Of a DNA stretch of 64,000 nucleotides, positions 14,386-22,387 are shown one piece after another. Below the pieces are notes generated by a model. It worked only from the letters and a program-made list of their open reading frames with translations. It was not told where the DNA came from and did not search any database. Location of the stretch: NCBI RefSeq assembly GCF_029227915.1, contig NC_079878.1, positions 31,275,501 through 31,339,500 on the forward strand, in the 5' to 3' direction. This DNA comes from Hydractinia symbiolongicarpus. Its lineage: Eukaryota; Cnidaria; Hydrozoa; Anthoathecata; Hydractiniidae. Both the position numbers and the translations under genes were made by a program. Position 1 is the stretch's first letter. The number at the start of each line of letters is the position of its first letter.

Positions 14386-14505
14386 CGCATGAGACTTGTA
14401 GTTTTCCCGTGCTTGGCCCGTAAAGTCGAGTATATACAAAGAAAGTACCCTGAGAGTAAACTCATTTCCAGAACGATTTTTTAAATTACCTTTTCACCAC
14501 TAAAA
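14386..14505. repeat. Truncated 120-bp monomer, copy 2
   Basis: This has the same 83-bp deletion with the same breakpoints as the copy 3,772 bp upstream. It was carried along by the large higher-order duplication. Confidence 0.9.
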
Positions 14506-16738
14506 CGCATGAGACTTGTAGTCTTCAAAAATGTTTTCATTTTTGATGAGACGCGGAATAAAAGAAGTTTAATCGCCGGCAAACGAAAACCCGCGATTTC
14601 CCGTAAATCCCGGACTCGGCCGTATAGTCAAAAGTATACAAAGAAAATAGCAAGGGATTAAACTCATTTCCCGAACGACTTTTTAAAGTATTTTTTCATC
14701 ACTAAAACGCATGAGACTTGTAGTTTTCAAAAATGTTTTCATTTTTGATGAGACGCGGAATAAAAGAAGTTTAATCGCGGGCAAACTAAAACCCGCGATT
14801 TCCTGTAAATCGCGAACTCGGCCTGTATAGTCAAAAGTATACAAAGAAAGTACCCTGCGAGTAAACTCATTTCCAGAACGATTTTTTAAATTATCTTTTC
14901 ACCACTAAAACGCATGAGACTTGCAGTCTTCAAAAATGTTTTCATTTTTGATGAGACGCTGAATAAAAGAAGTTTAATCGCCGGCAAACGAAAACCCGCG
15001 ATTTCTTGTAAATCCCGGGCTTGGCCCGTATAGTCGAATGTATACAAAGAAAGTACCCTGTCAGTACATTCATTTCCAGAACGAATTTTGAAATTATCTT
15101 TTCTCCACTAAAACGCATGAGACTTGTAATTTTTAAAAATGTTTTCATTTTTGATGAGACGCGGAATAAAAGAAGTTTAATCGCTGGCAAACAAAAACCC
15201 GCGATTTCCCATAAATCCCGGACTCGGCCCGTATAGTCAATATTATACAAAGAAAATAGCAAGGGAGTAAACTCATTTCCCAAACGATTTTTTGAATTAT
15301 TTTTTCACCACTAAAACGCATGAGACTTGTAGTTTTCAAAAATGTTTTCATTTTTGATGAGACGCGGAATAAAAGAAGTTTAATCGCCGGCAAACGAAAA
15401 CCCGCGATTTTCCGTAAATCCCGAACTCGGCCTGTATAATCAAAAGTATACAAAGAAAGTACCCAGGGAGTAATTTCAATTCCCGAACGATTTTTTAAAT
15501 TATTTTTTCACAACAAAAACGCATGAGACTTGTAGTTTTCAAAAATGTTTTCATTTTTGATGAGACGCTGAATAAAAGAAGTTTAATCGCCGGCAAACGA
15601 AAACCCGCGCATTCCCGTAAATCCCGGACTCGGCCCGTATAGCCAAAAGTATACAAAGAAAGTACCCAGGGAGTAAACTCATTTCCCGAACGATTTTTTA
15701 AATTATTTTTTCACCACTAAAACGCATGACACTTGTAGTTTTCAAAAATGTTTTCATTTTTGATGAGACGCTGAATAAAAGAAGTTTAATCGCCGGCAAA
15801 CAAAAACCCGCGATTTCCCGTAAATCCCGGGCTTGGCCCGTATCGTCGAATGTATACAAAGAAAGCACCCTGGGAGTAAACGCATTTCCCGAACGATTTT
15901 TTAAGTTATTGTTTCACCGCTAAAACGCATGAGACTTGTAGTTTTCAAAAATGTTTTCATTTTTGATGAGACGCTGAATAAAAGAGGTTTAATCGCCGGC
16001 AAACGAAAACCCGCGATTTCCCGTAAATCCCAGGCTTGGCCCGTATAGTCGAATGTATACAAAGAAAGTACCCAGGGAGTAAACTCATTTCCAGAACGAT
16101 TTTTAAAATTATCTTTTCACCACTAAAACGCATGAGACTTGTAGTTTTCAAAAATGTTTTCACTTTTGATGAGACGCTGAATAAAAGAAGTTTAATCGCC
16201 GGCAAACGAAAACCCGCGATTTCCCGTAAATCCCGGACTCGGCTCGCATAGTTCAAAGTATACAAAGAAAGTACTCAGGAAGTAAATTCATTTCCCGAAC
16301 GATTTTTTAAGTTATTTTTTCACCACTAAAACGCATGAGACTTGTAGTTTTCAAAAATGTTTTCATTTTTGATGAGACGCGGAATAAAAGAAGTTTAATC
16401 GCCGGCAAACGAAAACCCGCGATTTCCCGTAAATCCCGGACTCGGCCCGTATAGTACAAAGTATACAAAGAAAGTACTCAGGAAGTAAATTCATTTCCCG
16501 AACGATTTTTTAAGTTATTTTTTCACCACTAAAACGCATGAGACTTGTAGTTTTCAAAAATGTTTTCATTTTTGATGAGACGCGGAATAAAAGAAGTTTA
16601 ATCGCCGGCAAACAAAAACCCGCGATTTCCCGTAAATCCCGGGCTTGGCCCGTATAGTCGAATATATACGAAGAAATTACCCTGTGAGTAAACTCCTTTC
16701 CAGAACGATTTTTTAAATTATCTTTTCACCACTAAAAC

Positions 16739-16858
16739 GCATGAGACTTGTAGTTTTCCCGTGTTTGGCCCGTAAAGTCGAGTATATACAAAGAAAATAC
16801 CCTGTGAGTAAACTCATTTCCAGAACGATTTTTTAAATTATCTTTTCACCACTAAAAC
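16739..16858. repeat. Truncated 120-bp monomer, copy 3
   Basis: The breakpoint matches the other two (gtagttttc joined to ccgtgtttgg), with one base difference after the junction. It lies outside the 3,163-bp unit, so the deleted monomer was spread by a separate exchange. Confidence 0.88.
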
Positions 16859-19218
16859 GCATGAGACTTGTAGTTTTCAAAAATGTTTTCATTTTTGATG
16901 AGAGGCTGAATAAAAGAAGTTTAATCGCCGGCAAACGATAACCCGCAAATTCCTGAAAATCCCGGACTCGGCTCGTATAGCCAAAAGTATACAAAGAAAG
17001 TACCCAGGGAGTAATTTCAATTCCCGAGCGATTATTTACGATATTTTTTCACAACAAAAACGCATGAGACTTGTAGTTTTCAAAAATGTTTTCATTTTTG
17101 ATGAGACGCTGAATAAAAGAAGTTTAATCGCCGGCAAACGAAAACCCGCGCATTCCCGTAAATCCCGGACTCGGCCCGTATAGCCAAAAGTATACAAAGA
17201 AAGTACCCAGGGAGTAAACTCATTTCCCGAACGATTTTTTAAATTATTTTTTCACCACTAAAACGCAAGACACTTGTAGTTTTCAAAAATGTTTTCATTT
17301 TTGATGAGACGCTGAATAAAAGAAGTTTAATCGCCGACAAACAAAAACCCGCGATTTCCCGTAAATCCCGGGCTTGGCCCGTATAGTCCATTATATACGA
17401 AGAAATTACCCTGTGAGTAAACTCATTTCCAGAACGATTTTTTAAATTATCTTTTCACCACTAAAACGCATGAGACTTGTAGTTTTCAAAAATGTTTTCA
17501 TTTTTGATGAGACGCTGAATAAAAGATGTTTAATCGCCGGAAAACGAAAACCCGCGATTTCCCATAAATCCCGTGCTTGGCCCGTATAGTCGAGTATATA
17601 CAAAGAAAGTACCCTGTGAGTAAACTCATTTCCAGAAAGATTTTTTAAATTATCTTTTCACCACTAAAACGCATGAGACTTGTAGTTTTCAAAAATGTTT
17701 TCATTTTTGATGAGACGCTGATTGAAAGAAGTTTAATCGCCGGCAAACGAAAACCCGCGATTTCCCGTAAATCCCGTGCTTGGCCCGTATATTCGAGTAT
17801 ATACAAAGAAAGTAACCTGTGAGTAAACTCATTTCCAGAACGATTTTTTAAATTATCCTTTCACCACTAAAACGCATCAGACTTGTAGTCTTCAAAAATG
17901 TTTTCATTTTTGATGAGACGCTGAATAAAAGAAGTTTAATCGCCGGCAAACGAAAACCCGCGACTTCCCGTAAATCCCGGGCTCGGCCCGTATAGTCAAA
18001 AGTATACAAAGAAAATACCCAGGGAGTAAACTCATTTCCCGAACGATTTTTTAAAGTATTTTTTCATCACTAAAACGCATGAGACTTGTAGTTTTCAAAA
18101 ATGTTTTCATTTTTGATGAGACGCGGAATAAAAGAAGTTTAATCGCCGACAAACAAAAACCCGCGATTTCCCGTAAATCCCGGGCTTGGCCCGTATATTC
18201 GAATATATACGAAGAAATTACCCTCTGAGTAAACTCATTTCCAGAACGATTTTTTAAATTATCTTTTCACCACTAAAACGCATGAGACTTGTAGTTTTCA
18301 AAAATGTTTTCATTTTTGATGAGACGCGGAATAAAAGAAGTTTAATCGCCGGCAAACGAAAACCCGCGATTTCCCGTAAATCCCGGACTCGGCCCGTATA
18401 GTCAAAAGTATACAAAGAAAGTACCCAGGGAGTAAACTCATTTCCCGAACGATTTTTTAAATTATATTTTCGCCACTAAAACGCATGAGACTTGTAGTTT
18501 TCAAAAATGTTTTCATTTTTGATGAGACGGTTAATGGGAGAGGCTTAATCTCCGGTAAACGAAAACCCGCGATTTCACGTAAATCCCGGGCTTGGCCCGT
18601 ATAGTCGCATGTATACAAAGAAAGTACCCAGGGAGTAAACGCATTTCCCGAACGATTTTTTAAATTATTTTTTCACCACTAAAACGCATGAAACTTGTAG
18701 TTTTCAAAAATGATTCTATTCTTGATGAGACGCTGAATAAAAGAAGTTTAATCGCCGGCAAACGAAAACCCGCGATTTCCCGTAAATCCTGGACTCGGCC
18801 CGTATAGTACAAAGTATACAAAGAAAGTACTCAGGAAGTAAACTCATTTCCCGAATGATTTTTTAAGTTATTTTTTCACCACTAAAACGCATGAGACTTG
18901 TAGTTTTTAAAAATGTTTTCATTTTTGATGAGACGTTTAATGAAAGAGGTTTAATCGCCAGCAAACGAAAATCCGCGATTTCCCGTAAATCCCAGGCTTG
19001 GCCCGGATAGTCGAATGTATACAAAGAAAGTACCCAGGGAGTAAACTCATTTCCAGAACGATTTTTTAAAATTATCTTTTCACCACTAAAACGCATGAGA
19101 CTTGTAGTTTTCAAAAATGTTTTCATTTTTGATGAGACGCTGAATAAAAGATGTTTAATCGCCGGAAAACGAAAACCCGCGATTTCCCGTAAATCCCGTG
19201 CTTGGCCCGTATAGTCGA

Positions 19219-19367
19219 TTTTTTTTGATTTTTTTGATTTTCTCTTTATTTAACGTCGATAGATACAATAGTATTTAAATAACTAATTTAAATCGACAAC
19301 AAAACGTAAAACAAGGCAAACAGCGATAAAAAATAAGAAAAATAAATAAATAAATAAATAAGTAAAG
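19219..19367 (-). other. LINE 3' UTR and A-rich tail
   Basis: After the TAA, the minus strand has a short run of ttta/attt microsatellite (about 19338-19362), an AT-rich stretch, AATAAA at 19245-19250, and then a tail of A-runs broken by TC (T-runs at 19219-19226, 19229-19235 and 19238-19241 on the plus strand, separated by ga). AATAAA is the animal poly(A) signal and lies about 18 bases before the last complete A-run. The tail looks like a simple repeat (A7-8TC) rather than pure poly(A). The bases ga at 19217-19218 fit both the satellite and the tail. Confidence 0.7.
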
Positions 19368-19490
19368 TTAAAATATGTATGGTATATCCATGCATATTTT
19401 ACAGGTGCAAACATCACCTTCCCAAAATTTTATTGAGCTACGGAAGGCTTCGAGAGAAGGAGCATTCTTTGTAGCGTCAGGCACAGATAT
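19368..19490 (-). pseudogene. C-terminal tail of LINE ORF2 beyond the premature TGA
   Basis: Forty codons follow the TGA in the same frame before TAA at 19368-19370. They include ISVPDATKNAPSLEAFR and a cysteine cluster, VCTCKICMD. In related LINEs the ORF2 protein ends with an IP..IKN..SL..FK segment and a short Cys motif, so this is the detached end of the reverse-transcriptase protein rather than 3' UTR. Confidence 0.75.
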
Positions 19491-21494
19491 TCATAGCTTC
19501 CCTGCAATATTTGATAAAGTATTTAAGCCATAGTACGTTGTCCGACAAGTTGGTTGCCTGATCAAATTAAAGCAACGAAGGTTGTACTTGTTTTCCCTAA
19601 CAGAAAATATCTCGTTCATATATAGAGGTGACAATCCATTTAAAAATTTGTAAACCTCTTTCATTAAATTCTGTAAATTGATGATGTGAATATTTTTAAC
19701 ATTACATAAAGATAAAAGTTCATCGTAACTGCCATTTATATCGTCCTGTATGATTCTTAGACTACGTTCATGAATACGATTGATTCGATTATTCGCAACT
19801 TTTCCACAAAACATCCATACTAAGGGACAGTAAGAAAACTGAGACAAAATAAATGAATTGAAGAGAAAGCGCTTCATCTTGGGTGTCAAAAAGGAAGATA
19901 TCCTTTGAAGCACGTTGAGTTTCCTACTAGCCTTATTACAGATGTTTTTGACATGCGAATGAAAGTTTAGTCTCGAGTCAATCGTAACACCAAGAAGCAC
20001 TACAGACGATTTACACGCAATTTTCAAATGGTTAAATATCAAACTTTCATCGTGATGACCTAATACAATATATTGATACTTTTTCAAATTTATTGCTAAG
20101 TAATTTTCATAAAACCAATTATTAACTATGACCAAATTAGTAAGCAGTGTTTGTTTTACATCTTCTAATGAATTATCACAAGCATATAAGGTGTTATCAT
20201 CTGCAAAGTTGCAAAGGGATGATTGAATAATGAACCAGAATAAATCGTTTATAGAATAATTGAAGAAAGGAGGTCCTAAGATTGATCCTTGTGGAACTCC
20301 AACTTGAAGAGGAAGCCATTCGCTAAAAGAAGAATTTATTCTGGTTCTCTGAAAACGATTTTTCAAGTATGAGTGAATAAATAATAAAGAAGATTCAGAA
20401 AAACCATAGGCATGCAGCTTTGCAATAAGCAAATCATGGTTGATAGTATCAAAAGCTTTTGAAAGGTCCATTAGCACTGCTCCAACTACACCCTTATTAT
20501 CAAGTGTGCTTTTCCATTGTTCAATCATTCGAATGAGAGCATATTGTGTATTATAACCCTTTCTGAAGCCTGATAGATGAGGGCTGAGTTTGTCATGCAT
20601 AAAAGTGTGCATTTGATTAAGAATAATTCTTTCAAAAACCTTTGATAAACAGGGAAGCAAGCTAACAGGTCTATAGTTCTCCTTATCATTACAGTCATCC
20701 TTCTTAAAAACAGGTATAACCTCTGCAAGTTTTAAATCATCAGGAAAAATATTAGACTGTAAACAAAAATTTATAATATTAGTGAGGATAGGAACAAAGA
20801 TATGAATAAACTTTTTTAACATAAAAACTGGAAAATCACCACTAACAGAAGATTTCTTTGCATCCATGTCTTTGATGACTTTGAGAACATCAGGCTGTTC
20901 AACCAGCGAAAAATAGAACTTTTCATCATAACCCACATTTTCACGAATTTTCAAAATACTGATGTGATTAGTATACGAGTGGATTGCATCGTGAATGGTT
21001 GCTGTATGTGTATCATCGTTTGGTTTGATTGGTAAATTTTTCGTGATGTTGGTGTAATATTCATTGAAGATTTTGCATAATTTTTGTTCGTCGGTGACTA
21101 TCTTTTCTTTCTCGATTAAGATAATTTTGTTGGTGTTATAACTAACGTTTGAAAACAATGGCTTGACAGACTTCCAGAACTTTTTATTATCAGTAATGCT
21201 TGTCATACGTAAACCCTTGAAATACGAACGTCTGGTTTTTCGTAATAAGGAAACACAGTAGTTTCTCTGTCTAGTGAAGTTGGACCAATTTTCTTTTGAT
21301 CGTGATTTGTTATATATGCGACGAAGTTTGGATCTGTGCATAATAGCTTTGGGAAGCTCCTTGGTGATAAAAGGTGCGTTATTGAATCTTAGTATTTTCT
21401 TTTTCAATGGTGCAAAATGGTTTAGCGTAGACGTGATGCATAAATTGAATTGGTTAAAGTCGTAATTGTTCTCAAGTAATTTCAAAAAGTTCAT
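19491..21494 (-). CDS. Reverse transcriptase segment of LINE ORF2 (667 residues, interrupted)
   Basis: This encodes the RNA-directed DNA polymerase that would copy the LINE RNA at the nicked target. Motifs include ENYRPVSLL (residues 272-280), LMDLSKAFD (341-349, first catalytic Asp), GVPQGSILGP (399-408), FADD (430-433, catalytic Asp pair) and LLGV (500-503), all in the order expected for a non-LTR RT. All catalytic aspartates are present. Residues 408-418 after GVPQGSILG (PPFFNYSINDL) depart from the usual LLFN..INDL pattern, perhaps early decay. Residues 1-250 are the linker between endonuclease and RT; residues 510-667 form the thumb and C-terminal part. The ORF ends at TGA 19491-19493, where a Trp codon is likely to have been. 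The first Met at 21494 is only the first after the upstream TAA and is unlikely to be a real start. Confidence 0.92.
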   Translation of the reverse strand: MNFLKLLENNYDFNQFNLCITSTLNHFAPLKKKILRFNNAPFITKELPKAIMHRSKLRRIYNKSRSKENWSNFTRQRNYCVSLLRKTRRSYFKGLRMTSITDNKKFWKSVKPLFSNVSYNTNKIILIEKEKIVTDEQKLCKIFNEYYTNITKNLPIKPNDDTHTATIHDAIHSYTNHISILKIRENVGYDEKFYFSLVEQPDVLKVIKDMDAKKSSVSGDFPVFMLKKFIHIFVPILTNIINFCLQSNIFPDDLKLAEVIPVFKKDDCNDKENYRPVSLLPCLSKVFERIILNQMHTFMHDKLSPHLSGFRKGYNTQYALIRMIEQWKSTLDNKGVVGAVLMDLSKAFDTINHDLLIAKLHAYGFSESSLLFIHSYLKNRFQRTRINSSFSEWLPLQVGVPQGSILGPPFFNYSINDLFWFIIQSSLCNFADDNTLYACDNSLEDVKQTLLTNLVIVNNWFYENYLAINLKKYQYIVLGHHDESLIFNHLKIACKSSVVLLGVTIDSRLNFHSHVKNICNKASRKLNVLQRISSFLTPKMKRFLFNSFILSQFSYCPLVWMFCGKVANNRINRIHERSLRIIQDDINGSYDELLSLCNVKNIHIINLQNLMKEVYKFLNGLSPLYMNEIFSVRENKYNLRCFNLIRQPTCRTTYYGLNTLSNIAGKL

Positions 21495-21542
21495 TGATAA
21501 TGTTCTTTCAAAATCAAAGTAGTCAATTTTGTTGTAATTTCT

Positions 21543-22220
21543 TTAGTGTTTCACAATTGGGTCGCCTTTAATCACGTTCATTCTCATCACACTTCCAACA
21601 AATAAATGCCAATCTGATATGCCAGTTTCGATTGTTACACTATTTTTACAGAAATTTGGTTGATTTGTTAATATGTGATCAATGCAAGAAGGCGAAGTAC
21701 TTGACTTCAAGCAGGTTGGTGATTTGATTAGTCTATGGAGGTCGTATGTTGAAATGAAGTTATCGAAATCTGTGTCACTTATTTCCATGTTTAAATCACC
21801 CATAATTATGATGTTTTCGTGATAGTTGAGATGTGAAATCAATACATTTGCGATTTGAGTTAAAAAGTAGTAATTTTTTTGTAACGGTGGTTTATATGCA
21901 CCGATTAAAAGCCATTTGCGTTTTCGAAGATTTATTTCGACAACTAAAACTTCGATATCATCCGGTAAAGTATATTTTCGCAACACTTTGAAGGGAATAT
22001 TTTCATTTATATAGAGTAAAATACCGCCACCATGTCCATTTCTATCTTTCCTCAGAATTGCGTAATTATCTAACTTAAATTGAGCATCAGTGAACGATTC
22101 ATCTATTTTCGTTTCAGTTAGAAGCAGAACATCAATATTGTGCTTGAAAGTTAAATCAATTGCTTCGAACTTGTTTCGCAACGAGTTTACGTTCAAATGA
22201 CCGACTATCAAGTTACACAT
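21543..22220 (-). CDS. APE-type endonuclease segment of LINE ORF2 (225 residues, interrupted)
   Basis: This encodes the target-nicking endonuclease of the exonuclease-endonuclease-phosphatase family, which cuts chromosomal DNA to prime reverse transcription. Visible motifs in order are GHLNVNSL (residues 7-14, metal-site Asn), TETKID (35-40, catalytic Glu), RKDRNGHGGG (57-66), AYKPP (108-112), GDLN (141-144, catalytic Asp/Asn), SCIDHILTN (178-186) and ETGISDWH (198-205, the SDxH end motif). The ORF closes at TAA 21543-21545, but the frame continues open for sixteen codons into the reverse-transcriptase ORF, so this stop is probably a nonsense mutation in the linker. The start at 22220 is simply the first ATG after the upstream TGA; the true start was likely upstream. 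Confidence 0.9.
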   Translation of the reverse strand: MCNLIVGHLNVNSLRNKFEAIDLTFKHNIDVLLLTETKIDESFTDAQFKLDNYAILRKDRNGHGGGILLYINENIPFKVLRKYTLPDDIEVLVVEINLRKRKWLLIGAYKPPLQKNYYFLTQIANVLISHLNYHENIIIMGDLNMEISDTDFDNFISTYDLHRLIKSPTCLKSSTSPSCIDHILTNQPNFCKNSVTIETGISDWHLFVGSVMRMNVIKGDPIVKH

Positions 22221-22322
22221 GTTACTGCGACGTAGAGTGAAAATATCATATGTTGAATCAAAAGTATCTGAGGCAGTGTTCGGTGGATCTGTGTCGTAAA
22301 TTTCGACAGGTTTTTTGTGTCA

Positions 22323-22373
22323 ATCCTCAATCACCTGTAGAAAGTTCCGAGACAATATTGAAGTCCCTTTCAT
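22323..22373 (-). pseudogene. N-terminal fragment of LINE ORF2
   Basis: Seventeen codons beginning MKGTSILSRN precede the TGA at 22320-22322. Thirty-three further open codons then lead into the endonuclease ORF in the same frame. The fragment is too short to carry a domain. It is assigned to ORF2 because frame and spacing are continuous. The alternative is that it is 5' leader sequence and translation began at 22220. Confidence 0.55.
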
Positions 22374-22387
22374 ATTTAGGTGACCCT
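22374..22387 (-). other. LINE 5' remnant at the satellite junction
   Basis: Only 14 bases of non-satellite sequence precede the ATG at 22373. This is too short for a promoter-bearing 5' UTR or an ORF1, so the copy is 5'-truncated, or comes from an ORF2-only lineage. The exact junction is uncertain by a base because tааccc also occurs in some monomers. Confidence 0.55.

Larger units (their letters stand above)
7773..14707. repeat. Large higher-order repeat: 3,163-bp unit, second copy enlarged by 609 bp
   Basis: Copy A is about 7773-10935 and copy B about 10936-14707. Matching variants lie 3,163 bp apart in the first part (for example 9021 and 12184) and 3,772 bp apart in the second (10239 and 14011). 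The difference is an internal three-monomer (609 bp) duplication in copy B, whose units are about 11.97-12.58 kb and 12.58-13.18 kb. The unit contains fifteen full monomers and one 120-bp truncated monomer, which is why it is not a multiple of 203. Ends are approximate. Confidence 0.8.
1..19218. repeat. 203-bp tandem satellite, left arm (about 96 monomers)
   Basis: Head-to-tail monomers of about 203 bp fill this stretch without a gap. The anchor cgcatgagac falls at 61, 263, 466 and 669 and keeps that spacing to 19092. In order, a monomer holds a gtaccc(a/t)gggagtaaactc start, a T-rich stretch, the anchor, a 9-bp inverted repeat, gatgagacg, an A-rich stretch, cgccggcaaacg, and a GC-richer end (cccgcg, cccgtaaatccc, ggcccgtata) before gtatacaaagaaa. 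Variants typical of this arm include cgccgacaaac, gtccaatatatacg and gaattcttgttaatc. I see no gene in it. Open frames of up to 113 codons are repeats of the same chance frame. The window begins inside the array, so its left limit is unknown. Confidence 0.98.
19368..22373 (-). pseudogene. LINE ORF2 (endonuclease-reverse transcriptase), disabled by three nonsense codons
   Basis: One minus-strand frame of 1,002 codons runs from ATG at 22371-22373 to TAA at 19368-19370. It is interrupted only by TGA at 22320-22322, TAA at 21543-21545 and TGA at 19491-19493. The sequence on both sides of each stop reads as sensible family sequence in the same frame: an N-terminal lead, endonuclease, linker, reverse transcriptase, then a C-terminal domain resembling the usual ending of CR1-like ORF2 (NAPSLEAFR, then CTCKIC). 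A protein of about 1,000 residues is the normal ORF2 size for this group, so the three stops are best read as inactivating mutations rather than gene borders. Both TGA codons could come from TGG by one G-to-A change; the TAA could come from a tyrosine codon. Recoding of stops is possible but has no support here. Confidence 0.85.
19219..22387 (-). mobile_element. Non-LTR retrotransposon (CR1/jockey-superfamily-like LINE), 5'-truncated and inactivated
   Basis: This 3,169-bp segment interrupts the satellite and is read on the minus strand. Its 5' end (22387) lies only 14 bases before the first ATG of the coding frame. Its 3' end carries an AATAAA and an A-rich tail. Coding capacity is one frame for an APE-type endonuclease, a reverse transcriptase and a C-terminal tail with a small cysteine cluster, the order of ORF2 in CR1, L2 and jockey-type LINEs. 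No ORF1 and no LTRs are present. Three in-frame stops and no frameshift point to a fairly recent, now dead copy. Clade assignment is from motif style only; a tree of the RT domain would be needed to separate CR1 from its relatives. Left and right satellite flanks overlap by about 45 bp but differ at five positions. Confidence 0.95.

Noticed and set aside
1-19218. tRNA-derived SINE origin or pol III boxes in the monomer
   Set aside because: No A-box or B-box (GGTTCGANTCC-like) could be found on either strand of the consensus.
19338-19362. Independent microsatellite (AAAT)n
   Set aside because: It is only about five units and lies inside the LINE 3' UTR, so it is listed there and not as a separate element.
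21274-21465. Plus-strand 63-codon ORF inside the LINE, and the minus-strand 67-codon ORF at 20525-20728
   Set aside because: Both lie over the reverse transcriptase coding frame and have no recognisable features.
21606-21614. Possible loss of the endonuclease catalytic histidine (ISDWH instead of SDHH)
   Set aside because: Many CR1/jockey-type endonucleases have SD followed by an aromatic residue and then His. The His at residue 205 is present, so this is a family variant rather than damage.
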